DNA from: Algoriphagus aquimarinus
GTDB lineage: Bacteria; Bacteroidota; Bacteroidia; Cytophagales; Cyclobacteriaceae
NCBI RefSeq assembly: GCF_007997215.1
Contig: NZ_VORW01000001.1
Coordinates: forward strand, 806,001 to 870,000
DNA: 64,000 bases
Direction of reading: 5' to 3'
This document shows, piece by piece, positions 26,815-36,609 of the stretch. The translations under genes were made by a program, and so were the position numbers. Positions within the stretch are counted from its first letter, which is position 1; each line of letters begins with the position of its first letter. The notes below the pieces were generated by a model. It worked only from the letters and a program-made list of their open reading frames with translations. It did no database searches and was not told the DNA's origin.

Positions 26815-29800
26815 ATGTCTGATCTTCGATTTAATATACTGGACAAGGTCCGAGAGAATTCCAGATACATCGTCTATAAAGCGCATCGTGTCTTGGATTC
26901 TAAACCTGTAACAATTCAGACCTTCCGTTCTGCCTATCCTACTTTTCGTGATTTGAATCACATGAAGCAGGAATTTTCCATTCTTTCTAAGCTTTCGCAC
27001 CCCAATATTGTACAGCCGATTGGCTTGGAGCATTTGGAGAATCTACCGATTCTGGTGAATGAAGATGTCACAGGAGAAACTCTTGCTGAATATTTGAAAA
27101 AAGGAAGGTTGGACTTGATCGAATTCCTGAAAATATCAATGGGTATCACCAAAGCTGTACTTTACCTTCACAGCAAGAATATTATCCACAAAAATATTAA
27201 TCCCACCAATATCATAGTCGATAGTAATGGAGAAATAAAAGTTTGGGGTTTTGATTTTGCCATCGAGCGGGGTCGGGATTTGAATTATTCCAATGTCAGT
27301 GAGGCTCTTGAACTTGGACTTCACTATATCTCTCCGGAGCAAACTGGTCGGATGAACCGACCAATAGATCATCGTACGGACCTATACTCTATTGGAGCGG
27401 TATTGTATGAAATGATCACTGAACGCCCTCTTTTTAAACTTACTGATCCTGTAGAGCTGATGCACGCTCACTTGGCACTTTTACCTGAATCGCCTCGCAA
27501 ATTCCGTGATGATATTCCTGAGGTGATGGAAAAGTTGATTCTAAAGCTTTTGAAGAAGAATACGGAGGAAAGATACCAGGGATGTTCAGGATTATTAAAT
27601 GATTTGCAACAGTGTTTGGATCGCCTGTTGGATATCAACGAGGTCTCTGATTTCAAACTTGGTACTCAGGATCATTTGGATCAGTTCCAGATCTCTTCAA
27701 AAATCTATGGCAGAGATGATGATTTGGCTCAAATGCATGAAATTTTCAAGCGGGCAAAAAATCAAAAAGCTGAATTAGCGCTTGTGAGCGGGTATTCAGG
27801 CGTAGGAAAATCAAGTTTTGTACGTGAGTTTCAAAAATATATAGACCTGGAAGGAGGATTTTTCATCTCCGGTAAGTTTGAACAATACAAGAAGAACCCT
27901 CCTTTGAGTTCACTTTTACTGGCGTTAAATGATCTGATTGATCAGATTTTGATTCGTGGTGAAGAGCAACGAACCTACTGGAAAGACAACGTATTGAAAG
28001 CAGTGGGGAATTCAGGCCAGCTGCTCATCGATATCATGCCTGATTTGGAGCTTTTGATAGGGCCTCAGCCTGAAGTTCCAAGCTTACCTATGACAGAATC
28101 TAAAAATAGGTTTAATCAGGTTTTTAATAGTTTCATCCGCTCATTTGCCAGTCAGGATCATCCGATGTGCATATTTTTGGATGATTTGCAATGGCTGGAT
28201 ACTACCACCAGACGATGGCTGGAAACGACACTTCAAGATCAAAGCCTGAAGCACCTGCTGATTATATGCGCCTATCGCGAAAATGAGGTTTCTCCATCTC
28301 ATCCCTTGATGTTGATGTTGGATAGGTTAAAGTCTCATGATGTGATTTCTAGTCTGATAGATCTAAAGCCTCTGGATCAGAATTCGGTGGCCGAAATAGT
28401 ATCAGATTCCTTATCAATTTCTGTAGAAAAAAGTGCTGAACTGGCACAAATTATCTTCAGAAAAACGCTCGGGAACCCATTTTTTATCCGACAGTGCCTA
28501 CTCACACTTTATGAAAGTGGGGCAATAAACTTATCTCAAAATACTCAACACTGGACCTATAGTGCAGAAAAAGCATATCGTGTAAAAATCAGCGATAACG
28601 TCATAGACTTGATGGCTGAGTTGTTTTTCAGACTTCCGGCTGAGGTTCAGGTGACTCTAAAATACGCGTCTTGTATAGGCAATACGTTCTCTATAGAGAT
28701 ACTAAGCGGATTGATCGAAATTAGCGAAGAAGAGCTAGATATGCAGCTAAAGCTCGCTGAGAAGCTGTGCATTATAGAAAATATCAAAACTAAGGAGCGA
28801 TCCGGTGACGATGATTATGGATTTCAGCATGACAAAATCCAACAGGCCGCACTTGGGATGCTTCCAGATCAAGAGAAAAAAGAGGTTCGTTATGCTATCG
28901 CTAAGAGTATCACGGCTAAGCTTGGAAACATAGAGCAATCAGATCACATTTATACGGTCACAGATCATTTTAATTTTGCGCAAAGTCTCATCACTGATGA
29001 AGCAATCCTGAAAAAGGTTGTTTCGATGAATATTGCTGCTAGTGTCCGTGCGAAATATGCAAACGCCTATGAATCTGGGTTGATTTATATTAGAACCGCT
29101 ATGGAACTGGTAGAGGAAAAGAACCTCACAGTACCAAAGAAAATGCTTCGTGATCTGAATTTGCAACGAGCAGAATCAGAACATCTGGTTGGAAATAATG
29201 AAGTAGTCGAGGAGTTTTTTGATAAAGCGTTAAGCTATACCGATGACGTAATTGATAAAGCAAAAGTCACCATTCGAAAAATCCAGTTCTTTAATAACAT
29301 TAGAAATTTCGAAGCTGCTTACAAAGCTTGTAGAGAAGTTACGGCTGAATTGGGAGTAAAAATCCCATCAAGTTTTTCTCCACCGAGTTTGGCGATTGAG
29401 TTTGTAAAATATAAAAGCCTGATGGGCAATCGTGATGTGGATGATCTGATCAACCTGCCGGAAATGCAGGATGAGAAGCTTAAAACAGCGATTTTATTGA
29501 TGGCGGCGGCAGGGCAATCTGCTTTTCAGATTCGTCCTGAACTTTGCGTGCTGGTATGCGCGATCATGGTAAATCTATGTTTAAAACATGGGAATGCAGA
29601 TGGGGGATTTATTGGGTTTCTAGGCTTTGGGCCTGTTTTCCACAGTGGGATTCTAGGTTTTAGAACGACTGGGTATAAAATCGGACAGCTGACCTTGGCA
29701 CTGGTAGAAAAGTACCAAAATTACGGGGCGAGGGCTGAAGCTAATTTTGTGACTGGCTATTTTGCGATTCCTTGGCGAAAGCCGGCGTTGGAAATGGAGA

Positions 29801-31926
29801 CCTATTGGCAAAATGCTTACGAATTTGGATTGGAAGTAGGGGACCTCTTTCATGCGAGTTGTGCGAGTTGCGCTATGATTCAAAGTCACTTTATGCGTGG
29901 CGTCCAATTTGATTCAATTTTGGATTCAAGCGCAGCCTATTTAGATTTTCTTAATAGAATTCAGCTAGATGAGGCTGTTCTTACAATAGCGGCTGTAAAT
30001 CAAGCGATTAAAAATCTCAAAGGGCAAACGGTAAGTAGCCTTTCTTTCTCAGATCAGAATTTTAATGAAGAACAGTATATCCAGCAGCTAGGAGGGTTTA
30101 ACTCCAGGCATTTTGCACACTTTTACTACATCAATAAGATGCAATCGCTCTATCTCTGGGAGGAGTATGAAGCAGCATACAAGGTGTCTTTGGTCTCCGA
30201 TCAATATTTAAAGGATTCGCCTGGAATGCTCCACACAGCAGAGCATTATTTCTACAAAGGATTAATTCTGGCAGCACTTATTCCTTCTGCGCGTACAACC
30301 GATAGGCTGAAATGGAAGCGGAGTTTGAGTAAGATTGTGGATAAGTTTAAGAAGTATTCTCATCACAGTCCAAGTAATTTTGAACATAAATTCGAACTGC
30401 TGGCAGGAGAACTAGAAAAGGTGAATGGTTCAGTAGATGGTGCTCAAAGGCATTATTATCTAGCTTTGGATGCTGCAGAAAATCATGAGTATCTCCAGAT
30501 TCAGGCTTTAGCTAATCGGAAGTTATTTGAACTCCATCTGGACGGAGATAAGAAAAAAATCGCAGCGATTCATTTAAGCGATGCTGAGTATACATATGAA
30601 TTACTTGGAGCGAAAGGAATAGCCGATTTGATGGCTTCCAAGCGAAGTTCTAGCAATTTTTCTCAGAAAGAATTCAGGTTTGGTCAGCGAGCTGATGATA
30701 AGAGTACTACACAGAAGTTTTCTAATCAGGATTTGGATCTAAAGTCAGTAATGAAATCATCTGAGGCCATTTCTAAGGAAATCCGACTGAAAGATCTATT
30801 GACAATTTTGATGAGAATAATCATCGAGAATGCAGGCGCCCAGCGCATGGTATTGCTACTGAAAAATGAGGAAGGCTTCACCGTGCAATCAGAATCATGT
30901 ACCAAATATCCAGATCCGAAGCTCTTTGAAAACCTTCCCTTAAAAGGCTTTGATTCCATAGCCAAGGAAGTGGTGTATTACGTCGCCAAAAACAATGAAA
31001 GCGTGATTTTGGACAATGCTACTCAGGATTCTCGCTTTGCAAAAGATACTTATATACAGCACGATAAGCTGAAGTCGATCTTGTGTATTCCGCTGATTAA
31101 GCAAAATGAAGTCACAGGAATCATCTATCTGGAAAATAACCTCATAGAAGGAGCATTCACTGCTGAGCGATTGAATCTCATCAATATACTTTCCAGTCAA
31201 ATGGCGATTTCTCTTGAGAATGCGCTTCTGTATCAAAATATGGAGGATAAGATTCATTTGCGAACTAAGCAGCTAAATGTGGAGAAGGAAAAAGCGGATC
31301 ATTTGCTATTGAATATTTTGCCTCCTGAGATAGCCTATGAGCTTAAAAACCATGGGACTTCCAAAGCCCGACATTTCAATAATGTCAGTGTGATGTTTAC
31401 CGATATTGTGAATTTCTCGGGACTTTGCGAGAAGCTTTCTGCTGAGGAACTGGTAGCAGAATTGAACTACTTCTATTGTGAGTTTGACAGGATTGTGGAT
31501 AAGTACGGTGTGGAAAAGATCAAGACTGTAGGAGATAGTTACATGTGTGCAGGGGGATTGAATCTGCAGAAGGAATTTGATGCAGCAAATATCATTTTGG
31601 CGGCTTTTGAGATCAATGATTTTATTCAAGCTCATCAGAGCTCAAAAATCTCAGAGGGAAAGCCTGCGATAGGTATGCGGATAGGAATTCACACAGGTCC
31701 TGTGATAGCTGGAATAGTAGGTTTGAATAAATTCGCTTATGATATCTGGGGTGACACGGTGAATATTGCCTCAAGAATGGAAACAGCCGGCGAGGAAGGA
31801 AAAGTCAATATCAGCGGTTATACCTATGAGTTGATTAAGGATAAATTTATCTGTACTCCGCGCGGAAAAATTGAAGTGAAGAATAAGGGACTTGTGGAGA
31901 TGTATTTTGTAGAGAATAAAATTTGA
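26815..31926 (+). CDS. Pseudokinase - AAA ATPase - GAF - adenylate cyclase signalling protein
   Basis: A 1703-residue cytoplasmic protein with the order of the trifunctional kinase/ATPase/cyclase family. Residues 1-270 are a protein-kinase fold whose three catalytic positions are lost: the VAxK lysine is Gln35 (PVTIQTF), the HxD aspartate is Asn127 (HKNINPTN) and the DFG aspartate is Gly145 (WGFDFA). An AAA_16 ATPase follows (Walker A SGYSGVGKSS near 330; CIFLDDLQWLD), then a helical repeat region (about 690-1270), a GAF domain (about 1320-1470), a coiled coil and a class III cyclase. The cyclase keeps metal-binding Asp1530 and Asp1574, and Lys1570 and Asp1643 select ATP, so it should make cAMP. 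Sensor input is probably via GAF and the repeat region. Confidence 0.92.
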   Translation: MSDLRFNILDKVRENSRYIVYKAHRVLDSKPVTIQTFRSAYPTFRDLNHMKQEFSILSKLSHPNIVQPIGLEHLENLPILVNEDVTGETLAEYLKKGRLDLIEFLKISMGITKAVLYLHSKNIIHKNINPTNIIVDSNGEIKVWGFDFAIERGRDLNYSNVSEALELGLHYISPEQTGRMNRPIDHRTDLYSIGAVLYEMITERPLFKLTDPVELMHAHLALLPESPRKFRDDIPEVMEKLILKLLKKNTEERYQGCSGLLNDLQQCLDRLLDINEVSDFKLGTQDHLDQFQISSKIYGRDDDLAQMHEIFKRAKNQKAELALVSGYSGVGKSSFVREFQKYIDLEGGFFISGKFEQYKKNPPLSSLLLALNDLIDQILIRGEEQRTYWKDNVLKAVGNSGQLLIDIMPDLELLIGPQPEVPSLPMTESKNRFNQVFNSFIRSFASQDHPMCIFLDDLQWLDTTTRRWLETTLQDQSLKHLLIICAYRENEVSPSHPLMLMLDRLKSHDVISSLIDLKPLDQNSVAEIVSDSLSISVEKSAELAQIIFRKTLGNPFFIRQCLLTLYESGAINLSQNTQHWTYSAEKAYRVKISDNVIDLMAELFFRLPAEVQVTLKYASCIGNTFSIEILSGLIEISEEELDMQLKLAEKLCIIENIKTKERSGDDDYGFQHDKIQQAALGMLPDQEKKEVRYAIAKSITAKLGNIEQSDHIYTVTDHFNFAQSLITDEAILKKVVSMNIAASVRAKYANAYESGLIYIRTAMELVEEKNLTVPKKMLRDLNLQRAESEHLVGNNEVVEEFFDKALSYTDDVIDKAKVTIRKIQFFNNIRNFEAAYKACREVTAELGVKIPSSFSPPSLAIEFVKYKSLMGNRDVDDLINLPEMQDEKLKTAILLMAAAGQSAFQIRPELCVLVCAIMVNLCLKHGNADGGFIGFLGFGPVFHSGILGFRTTGYKIGQLTLALVEKYQNYGARAEANFVTGYFAIPWRKPALEMETYWQNAYEFGLEVGDLFHASCASCAMIQSHFMRGVQFDSILDSSAAYLDFLNRIQLDEAVLTIAAVNQAIKNLKGQTVSSLSFSDQNFNEEQYIQQLGGFNSRHFAHFYYINKMQSLYLWEEYEAAYKVSLVSDQYLKDSPGMLHTAEHYFYKGLILAALIPSARTTDRLKWKRSLSKIVDKFKKYSHHSPSNFEHKFELLAGELEKVNGSVDGAQRHYYLALDAAENHEYLQIQALANRKLFELHLDGDKKKIAAIHLSDAEYTYELLGAKGIADLMASKRSSSNFSQKEFRFGQRADDKSTTQKFSNQDLDLKSVMKSSEAISKEIRLKDLLTILMRIIIENAGAQRMVLLLKNEEGFTVQSESCTKYPDPKLFENLPLKGFDSIAKEVVYYVAKNNESVILDNATQDSRFAKDTYIQHDKLKSILCIPLIKQNEVTGIIYLENNLIEGAFTAERLNLINILSSQMAISLENALLYQNMEDKIHLRTKQLNVEKEKADHLLLNILPPEIAYELKNHGTSKARHFNNVSVMFTDIVNFSGLCEKLSAEELVAELNYFYCEFDRIVDKYGVEKIKTVGDSYMCAGGLNLQKEFDAANIILAAFEINDFIQAHQSSKISEGKPAIGMRIGIHTGPVIAGIVGLNKFAYDIWGDTVNIASRMETAGEEGKVNISGYTYELIKDKFICTPRGKIEVKNKGLVEMYFVENKI

Positions 31927-31995
31927 CCCATACTTTTTTGAATGACTGGGTCAGTTGATTTATAAAATTTTAATATTCATTTTAAGCCCAATAGT

Positions 31996-33795
31996 ATGAG
32001 TTACTTATCCTATCCTAGGATCAATTTTTACGGTAGATTTTTTACAGATCCATCCACCGTCAATAATGATCCCACCCATTATGAAGTGGATAATACAGTC
32101 CCTTCACCTTGGCAAAACCCGAATGGGTTGCATCGCTTTCAGCTACAGGAATGCTCTGTAGTCTCCACTATTGGATCAAGTGGTGAAGTATCAGATCCAC
32201 TTGTAAATCTTCCATTCATTACAACAGACCAACCTTCTTCGGCGAAAATTGCAGACATCGATGTCTATCAGCAAGGTGTTCCGACTATTTTTGGTATGCA
32301 GGTCAGCATCCCTATTGCGGATGGTGTGAGTCTTACAGGTTTGGTAGATTCAGCAGTTTTGAATCAGCTATGGTGGGTGGCAGTTTTGGCGACGCGCAGC
32401 TGGCAGGACTCAGATTATATGATGGATAGCTTTGGTGGAGATATGAATGCCTGTGGGGTTTACCAATCAGTCATTCGAGTGCCACAAGCTACTTGGCCAG
32501 CTGATTCTGTTTCACCAGTTCTTGCTTTGCTGAAAAGCCAGACGACTTTAGAAGATGGAAATTACCTGATCTCCATGCGGTTTGTAGTCGATGGCTATCG
32601 CAATGTACCTGAAGATGTAAATTTCCAAACGGGAAGAATCACCGGATCTTTGGGGCCAGTGATTGGCTCAGAACCTCGCTATAATCCTGGGGCTAGAATG
32701 TTGGCTGGCAGAACTCAGGACAAAAGTGATCCTTGGAACTGGCCGATGTTTAATACCTGTCCCTTTGTCATCGATCAAAACCGTAAGCTTCTTATCCTCG
32801 ACCTAGCGAATGGCATTTGTCGACAAAATGCCGGTGGTGCCCCTGTTGATCTGGGGAATTTGACTGCTTATATTACGCTGGCGGATAATTCCAAGGTGTC
32901 ACTAGGCAATGTTGATTATTCTGAGTTTTGCTACAATCTCTATTCTCAAATTGTTGAGATGCCTTTGACGGATGCACAGTTGACTCAGGCACTTTCTGGT
33001 TCACTTAGCTTAGAGATGTCTAGAACGGATATAGGCCCACAAGTGATTTTCCAAGAGAATATTTTACAGACAAATATAGAAGTGGAGGTTCGGCCAATCC
33101 GTATGTCTGGTTTCCCTGGGACTACCTCTTCGACGAGTGTATATGTTAGCAGGCTTCAGGAACCATTAGTGGGGAAACAGCTGCAAGTCGACGTGGTGAG
33201 TGTGCATGGAAATACTCCTGGAGCGACAGTTCCACCTAGTAATCCAGGAAATACTCCACAAGCAGATGGAGCAATTGAAGCTGCTATTTCACCGACTGAC
33301 GCGAATGGATTTGCAACAGTGACGATCAATGTGCTCTCTGATCCAGGTTCTCGGACTCCACAGTTAGATGGGCAATTGTATTTCATCAATATCACAGATC
33401 CTGATCAGTTGGTATCTGAGCCTATTTCCCAAAGCGCAATGATTTCCTGTCTGGTTTGGTCGGCATATTCTATAAACGAAAATCCTACTTGGCCAGAGAT
33501 CCAGGAGATATTCGCTGGTTATGTGAAGCTGTTTCCGGGAATGACAGAGAAGATCAACCTGATCGATTATAATTCCTTTCAGACTTTTGCGCTAAACCCT
33601 CCATTCGGCTTGTATCAGGCTCCTCCTGGTCCACTTGGGATTGATGCAGGTGCGATTCCTTTTTTCATGAGTAGAGAGGTCACTGACCCTAGGTATATGC
33701 CTGTGACGAGAGATATGTCTCCAGAGCGAACCATGACGGTTTTATATTATGTAAAGAATATGCAAGACAACCCTATTACTCCTCCAACCTCATGA
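31996..33795 (+). CDS. VioB N-terminal-domain-like protein without ferritin-like domain
   Basis: A 599-residue protein without signal peptide. The N-terminus (SYLSYPRINFYGRFFTDPS, then VNNDPTHYE) and a C-terminal block (DPRYMPVTRDMSPERTMTVL) resemble, from memory, the N-terminal part of VioB, the iminophenyl-pyruvate dimer synthase of violacein synthesis (SxLDFPRIHFRG and YYMPSTRELS there). The ferritin-like catalytic half of VioB is absent. No violacein-type genes are nearby. It starts 69 bases after the cyclase gene, and its last codons overlap the start of the next gene (ATGA), so the two are translationally coupled. Function unknown; homology is my recollection, not a search result. Confidence 0.55.
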   Translation: MSYLSYPRINFYGRFFTDPSTVNNDPTHYEVDNTVPSPWQNPNGLHRFQLQECSVVSTIGSSGEVSDPLVNLPFITTDQPSSAKIADIDVYQQGVPTIFGMQVSIPIADGVSLTGLVDSAVLNQLWWVAVLATRSWQDSDYMMDSFGGDMNACGVYQSVIRVPQATWPADSVSPVLALLKSQTTLEDGNYLISMRFVVDGYRNVPEDVNFQTGRITGSLGPVIGSEPRYNPGARMLAGRTQDKSDPWNWPMFNTCPFVIDQNRKLLILDLANGICRQNAGGAPVDLGNLTAYITLADNSKVSLGNVDYSEFCYNLYSQIVEMPLTDAQLTQALSGSLSLEMSRTDIGPQVIFQENILQTNIEVEVRPIRMSGFPGTTSSTSVYVSRLQEPLVGKQLQVDVVSVHGNTPGATVPPSNPGNTPQADGAIEAAISPTDANGFATVTINVLSDPGSRTPQLDGQLYFINITDPDQLVSEPISQSAMISCLVWSAYSINENPTWPEIQEIFAGYVKLFPGMTEKINLIDYNSFQTFALNPPFGLYQAPPGPLGIDAGAIPFFMSREVTDPRYMPVTRDMSPERTMTVLYYVKNMQDNPITPPTS

Positions 33796-35354
33796 AAAGA
33801 TCAAATCTAGTATTACTTATAGCTGTAGGTATTAGCGCAATTACTTTTTCTAGCTGTGCTACTTCTGAGAAAACTGAGGATAAAGCCAATTCAGATGTCT
33901 TAATGTCGAAAGCAGCCTTGGATTCAAATGAAGTAGCGAATGCTTTACCTTTTACCATTGAATTTGTGGAGCAAAACTATGGAGCGAAAGCTGCTTTACC
34001 GAGTTTGCAATCTTACGCGAGTGCAATGAATCAGGCAGGAGAACTATTCATTGCCGGGGGAAGAAGACAGGGACTACATACCTTTAATCCTGCGCCGGCT
34101 ACTAATTTCGAGAAGGACAGTGCGAATAACTTTCTGTTTATCCTCGATCCTGTGGCGGGAGATCAGTGGTCTTTTGATGTGAATCAGTTGGGAGACGAGC
34201 TTTCAGCTCCACTTCAGGCTACCAATCTTCAGTCCTATCATGATGAGGCTTCGGACTATATGTATATCGTGGGTGGCTATGGTTGGAAAGCCGATGGATC
34301 AAACATGGTGACATTTGGGACAGTGATTCGATTTAAGCTCGAAGATGTATCTGCGGCAATCAAATCAGGTGCCTCGGCAAGTAGTATTAAGTCTATGATG
34401 CAGATCGGAAAAGACGATAGGCTTGCTATTACAGGAGGTGAATTGTTTATGCTGAATGGCAGCTTCTACTTGGTTTTTGGACAAAAGTTTGACGGTCAAT
34501 ACCGAGCATTTGGTGGGACAGATTTCACCCAGGAGTATTCCAATCAATTCAGAGTTTTTAGGCTGGACCCTCAAACGTTAAAAGTTACCGCATACGGAGC
34601 TACTCCAAATTCAGGCGCAGATCAACCTTTTCACCGTAGAGATGGAAATATCCTAGAAAGCATAGATCCAGCTACTGGCATGGAGAATATTACAGCTTTG
34701 GGTGGTGTGTTCCGGCCAGGGATTATTGGCGGCTATGATTATCCGATTTACATTTCTAGTCCATCTGGCGTGGCAATGGATTCAACTGTTCATCAGAGAT
34801 TCAGCCAGTATGAGTGTCCTGTGATTACAGTTTATAATGAAACTGCACAGGATACTTCCGTATATCACACCATGTTTGGGGGAATAAGCATGTACTATTA
34901 TTCCCAGACTCCTGATCAGCGAGCTGCCTTTGACACGGTAACTGCCCAAGGCAGAAATGACGGTTTGCCATTTATCGCGGATATCAGCACCTTCCAGAAA
35001 TCCAGCTCTGGCACCTATCAGGAATTTATTCAGTCAAACCCAATTCCTGGAAATAGACTGCTGGGGTCAAGCATTAGTTTTATAGGAAACAGAAGTCTTG
35101 AAGCCGCCCTAATGGCTTTTGATAATGGAGTGATAAGACTGAGTAACGTACCTACCGGAGAGAAGATTTTGGCTGGCTATATTTATGGCGGTATCGAGGC
35201 TCAATATCCATTTCCAAGCATTCCAAATCAAGGGACCTGGGTTTCCAACACAGTTTTTGCTGTCTACGTGACCAACTCACCCTCGGGCGCTATTCCTGCT
35301 AGTTTTGGTAAAAAAGCCAGAAATGGCGCTCCGCTGACTAGATTACCTCACTAA
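33792..35354 (+). CDS. Kelch-like beta-propeller lipoprotein
   Basis: A 520-residue lipoprotein: signal peptide with lipobox (TFSSC, Cys22). The body contains Kelch/galactose-oxidase-like repeats, each with a glycine-rich strand such as GELFIAGGRRQG, DYMYIVGGYGW, GSFYLVFGQKF and NITALGGVFRPG, spaced about 60-80 residues, suggesting a propeller exposed to the periplasm or cell surface. It overlaps the VioB-related gene by 4 bases (ATGA) and ends 3 bases before a terminator, so the pair forms one unit, possibly with the cyclase gene. Kelch propellers bind proteins or glycans; partner unknown. Confidence 0.75.
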   Translation: MKRSNLVLLIAVGISAITFSSCATSEKTEDKANSDVLMSKAALDSNEVANALPFTIEFVEQNYGAKAALPSLQSYASAMNQAGELFIAGGRRQGLHTFNPAPATNFEKDSANNFLFILDPVAGDQWSFDVNQLGDELSAPLQATNLQSYHDEASDYMYIVGGYGWKADGSNMVTFGTVIRFKLEDVSAAIKSGASASSIKSMMQIGKDDRLAITGGELFMLNGSFYLVFGQKFDGQYRAFGGTDFTQEYSNQFRVFRLDPQTLKVTAYGATPNSGADQPFHRRDGNILESIDPATGMENITALGGVFRPGIIGGYDYPIYISSPSGVAMDSTVHQRFSQYECPVITVYNETAQDTSVYHTMFGGISMYYYSQTPDQRAAFDTVTAQGRNDGLPFIADISTFQKSSSGTYQEFIQSNPIPGNRLLGSSISFIGNRSLEAALMAFDNGVIRLSNVPTGEKILAGYIYGGIEAQYPFPSIPNQGTWVSNTVFAVYVTNSPSGAIPASFGKKARNGAPLTRLPH

Positions 35355-35357
35355 ATT

Positions 35358-35400
35358 GAAGCCTGCTTAGTCTTGAACTGAGCAGGCTTCTTTGTGTTTA
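35358..35400 (+). terminator. Terminator after the propeller lipoprotein gene
   Basis: GAAGCCTGCT / AGCAGGCTTC 10-bp perfect stem (extendable by a T-A pair), followed by TTTGTGTTT. Confidence 0.85.
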
Positions 35401-35439
35401 AACCCTTCTTAATAGCACAAAAATTCGTTATTTCGAGCC

Positions 35440-36051
35440 ATGGAATTACAATACCTGCTTGACGGGTTGGCTGAAGGCTTACAGAATATGACCTGGCTGG
35501 AGGCATTTGCAGTATTTTTTGGAATTGCCTCGGTGATGTATTCCTTGAAGGAGCACATCTGGGTGTACCCGACAGGGATTATTTCCACGCTGATCTATGT
35601 CTGGATTTGCCTTCAATACAAGTTGTACGCCGATATGGGAATCAATGCCTATTATTTCAGCATGTCGATTTATGGCTGGTATGTGTGGACTCATCCAAAA
35701 GAAGGAAAAGCTGAATTGCCTGTCACCTGGCTCAAACCAAGTGGATGGGCTATTTCGATTGGTATTTTTGCGGTTTCATACTTTATTCTATCGTATGTAT
35801 TGGTCAATTTCACCGATAGCGATGTGCCTCACTGGGATTCGTTTACGACTGCTTCGGCGTTTGTAGGGATGTGGTTGATGGCAAAGAAGAAAGTGGAAAA
35901 CTGGATATTTTGGATTCTTACTGACTTGGTTGCTGTACCACTCTATTTTTACAAGGGCTTAGTTTTGACATCATTTCAATACCTTTTCTTTACTATTTTG
36001 GCTATCATGGGCTTAATTACTTGGATCAAATCTGCACGAAAAAATGCCTAG
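35440..36051 (+). CDS. pnuC: PnuC family nicotinamide riboside transporter
   Basis: A 203-residue inner-membrane protein with about seven hydrophobic helices and the PnuC pattern: WLEAFAVFFGIASVMYSLKE, the WVYPTGIISTLIYVW helix, YADMGINAYYFSMSIYGWYVW and the late KKKVENWIFWILTDL. PnuC proteins take up unphosphorylated vitamin precursors by facilitated diffusion and trap them through a cytoplasmic kinase. The next gene, a NadR-type ribosylnicotinamide kinase, overlaps it by 8 bases, which points to nicotinamide riboside rather than thiamine. No TPP riboswitch was recognised upstream, in agreement. Confidence 0.92.
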   Translation: MELQYLLDGLAEGLQNMTWLEAFAVFFGIASVMYSLKEHIWVYPTGIISTLIYVWICLQYKLYADMGINAYYFSMSIYGWYVWTHPKEGKAELPVTWLKPSGWAISIGIFAVSYFILSYVLVNFTDSDVPHWDSFTTASAFVGMWLMAKKKVENWIFWILTDLVAVPLYFYKGLVLTSFQYLFFTILAIMGLITWIKSARKNA

Positions 36052-36580
36052 TCTTAAACGAATTTTAATCTTGGGCCCTGAATCCACGGGGAAAAGCACG
36101 TTGGCAGAGGATCTGGCTTCCTATTTTGGAGAACCTTGGGTACCAGAATTTGCCCGTGAATATTTAGAGGATTTAGGTAGAGAATATCGCTATGAAGATA
36201 TGCTGGTAATAGGCAAAGGCCAGGTTTCTCTAGAGGATGAAATGGCCGAGAAGGCGAAAAAATATCTGTTTTGTGACACTGATTTGAGAGTTATCCACAT
36301 TTGGTCTGAGCATAGATTTGGAAAGACTGATCCTTGGGTAATGGATCAAATTAAATCAAGGAAATACGATTTGATCTTACTTACAGACACGGATTTGCCT
36401 TGGACTCCCGATCCTCAGCGTGAATATCCAGAGCTGAAAATGCGTAATTATTTCCTTGATTTATACACTAAATTGGCAGAGAAAAGTGGTTTTCCATTTA
36501 TGGTTATTTCAGGGAATAGAAAGAGTCGAGAGTATACAGCAATCCAAGTGATCAACTCGATTGGCAAAGAAAGAGTATAA
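36044..36580 (+). CDS. nadR: NadR-type ribosylnicotinamide kinase
   Basis: A 178-residue P-loop kinase of the AAA_28/NadR C-terminal type: Walker A GPESTGKSTLAEDL near the N-terminus, VPEFAREYLEDLGREY (substrate segment) and the late WTPDPQREYPE motif. It contains only the kinase half of E. coli NadR; the DNA-binding and adenylyltransferase parts are missing, as usual in Bacteroidota. It phosphorylates nicotinamide riboside to NMN and so traps substrate brought in by the overlapping PnuC. The 8-base overlap shows coupled translation. Confidence 0.93.
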   Translation: MPSLKRILILGPESTGKSTLAEDLASYFGEPWVPEFAREYLEDLGREYRYEDMLVIGKGQVSLEDEMAEKAKKYLFCDTDLRVIHIWSEHRFGKTDPWVMDQIKSRKYDLILLTDTDLPWTPDPQREYPELKMRNYFLDLYTKLAEKSGFPFMVISGNRKSREYTAIQVINSIGKERV

Positions 36581-36609
36581 GCCTGTCAGATTTACAAATA
36601 CGACTTACT

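Noticed and set aside
35395..35440. Possible TPP or other riboswitch before pnuC
   Set aside because: Only about 40 bases lie between the terminator and the start codon, with no aptamer motifs; NadR context explains the transporter.
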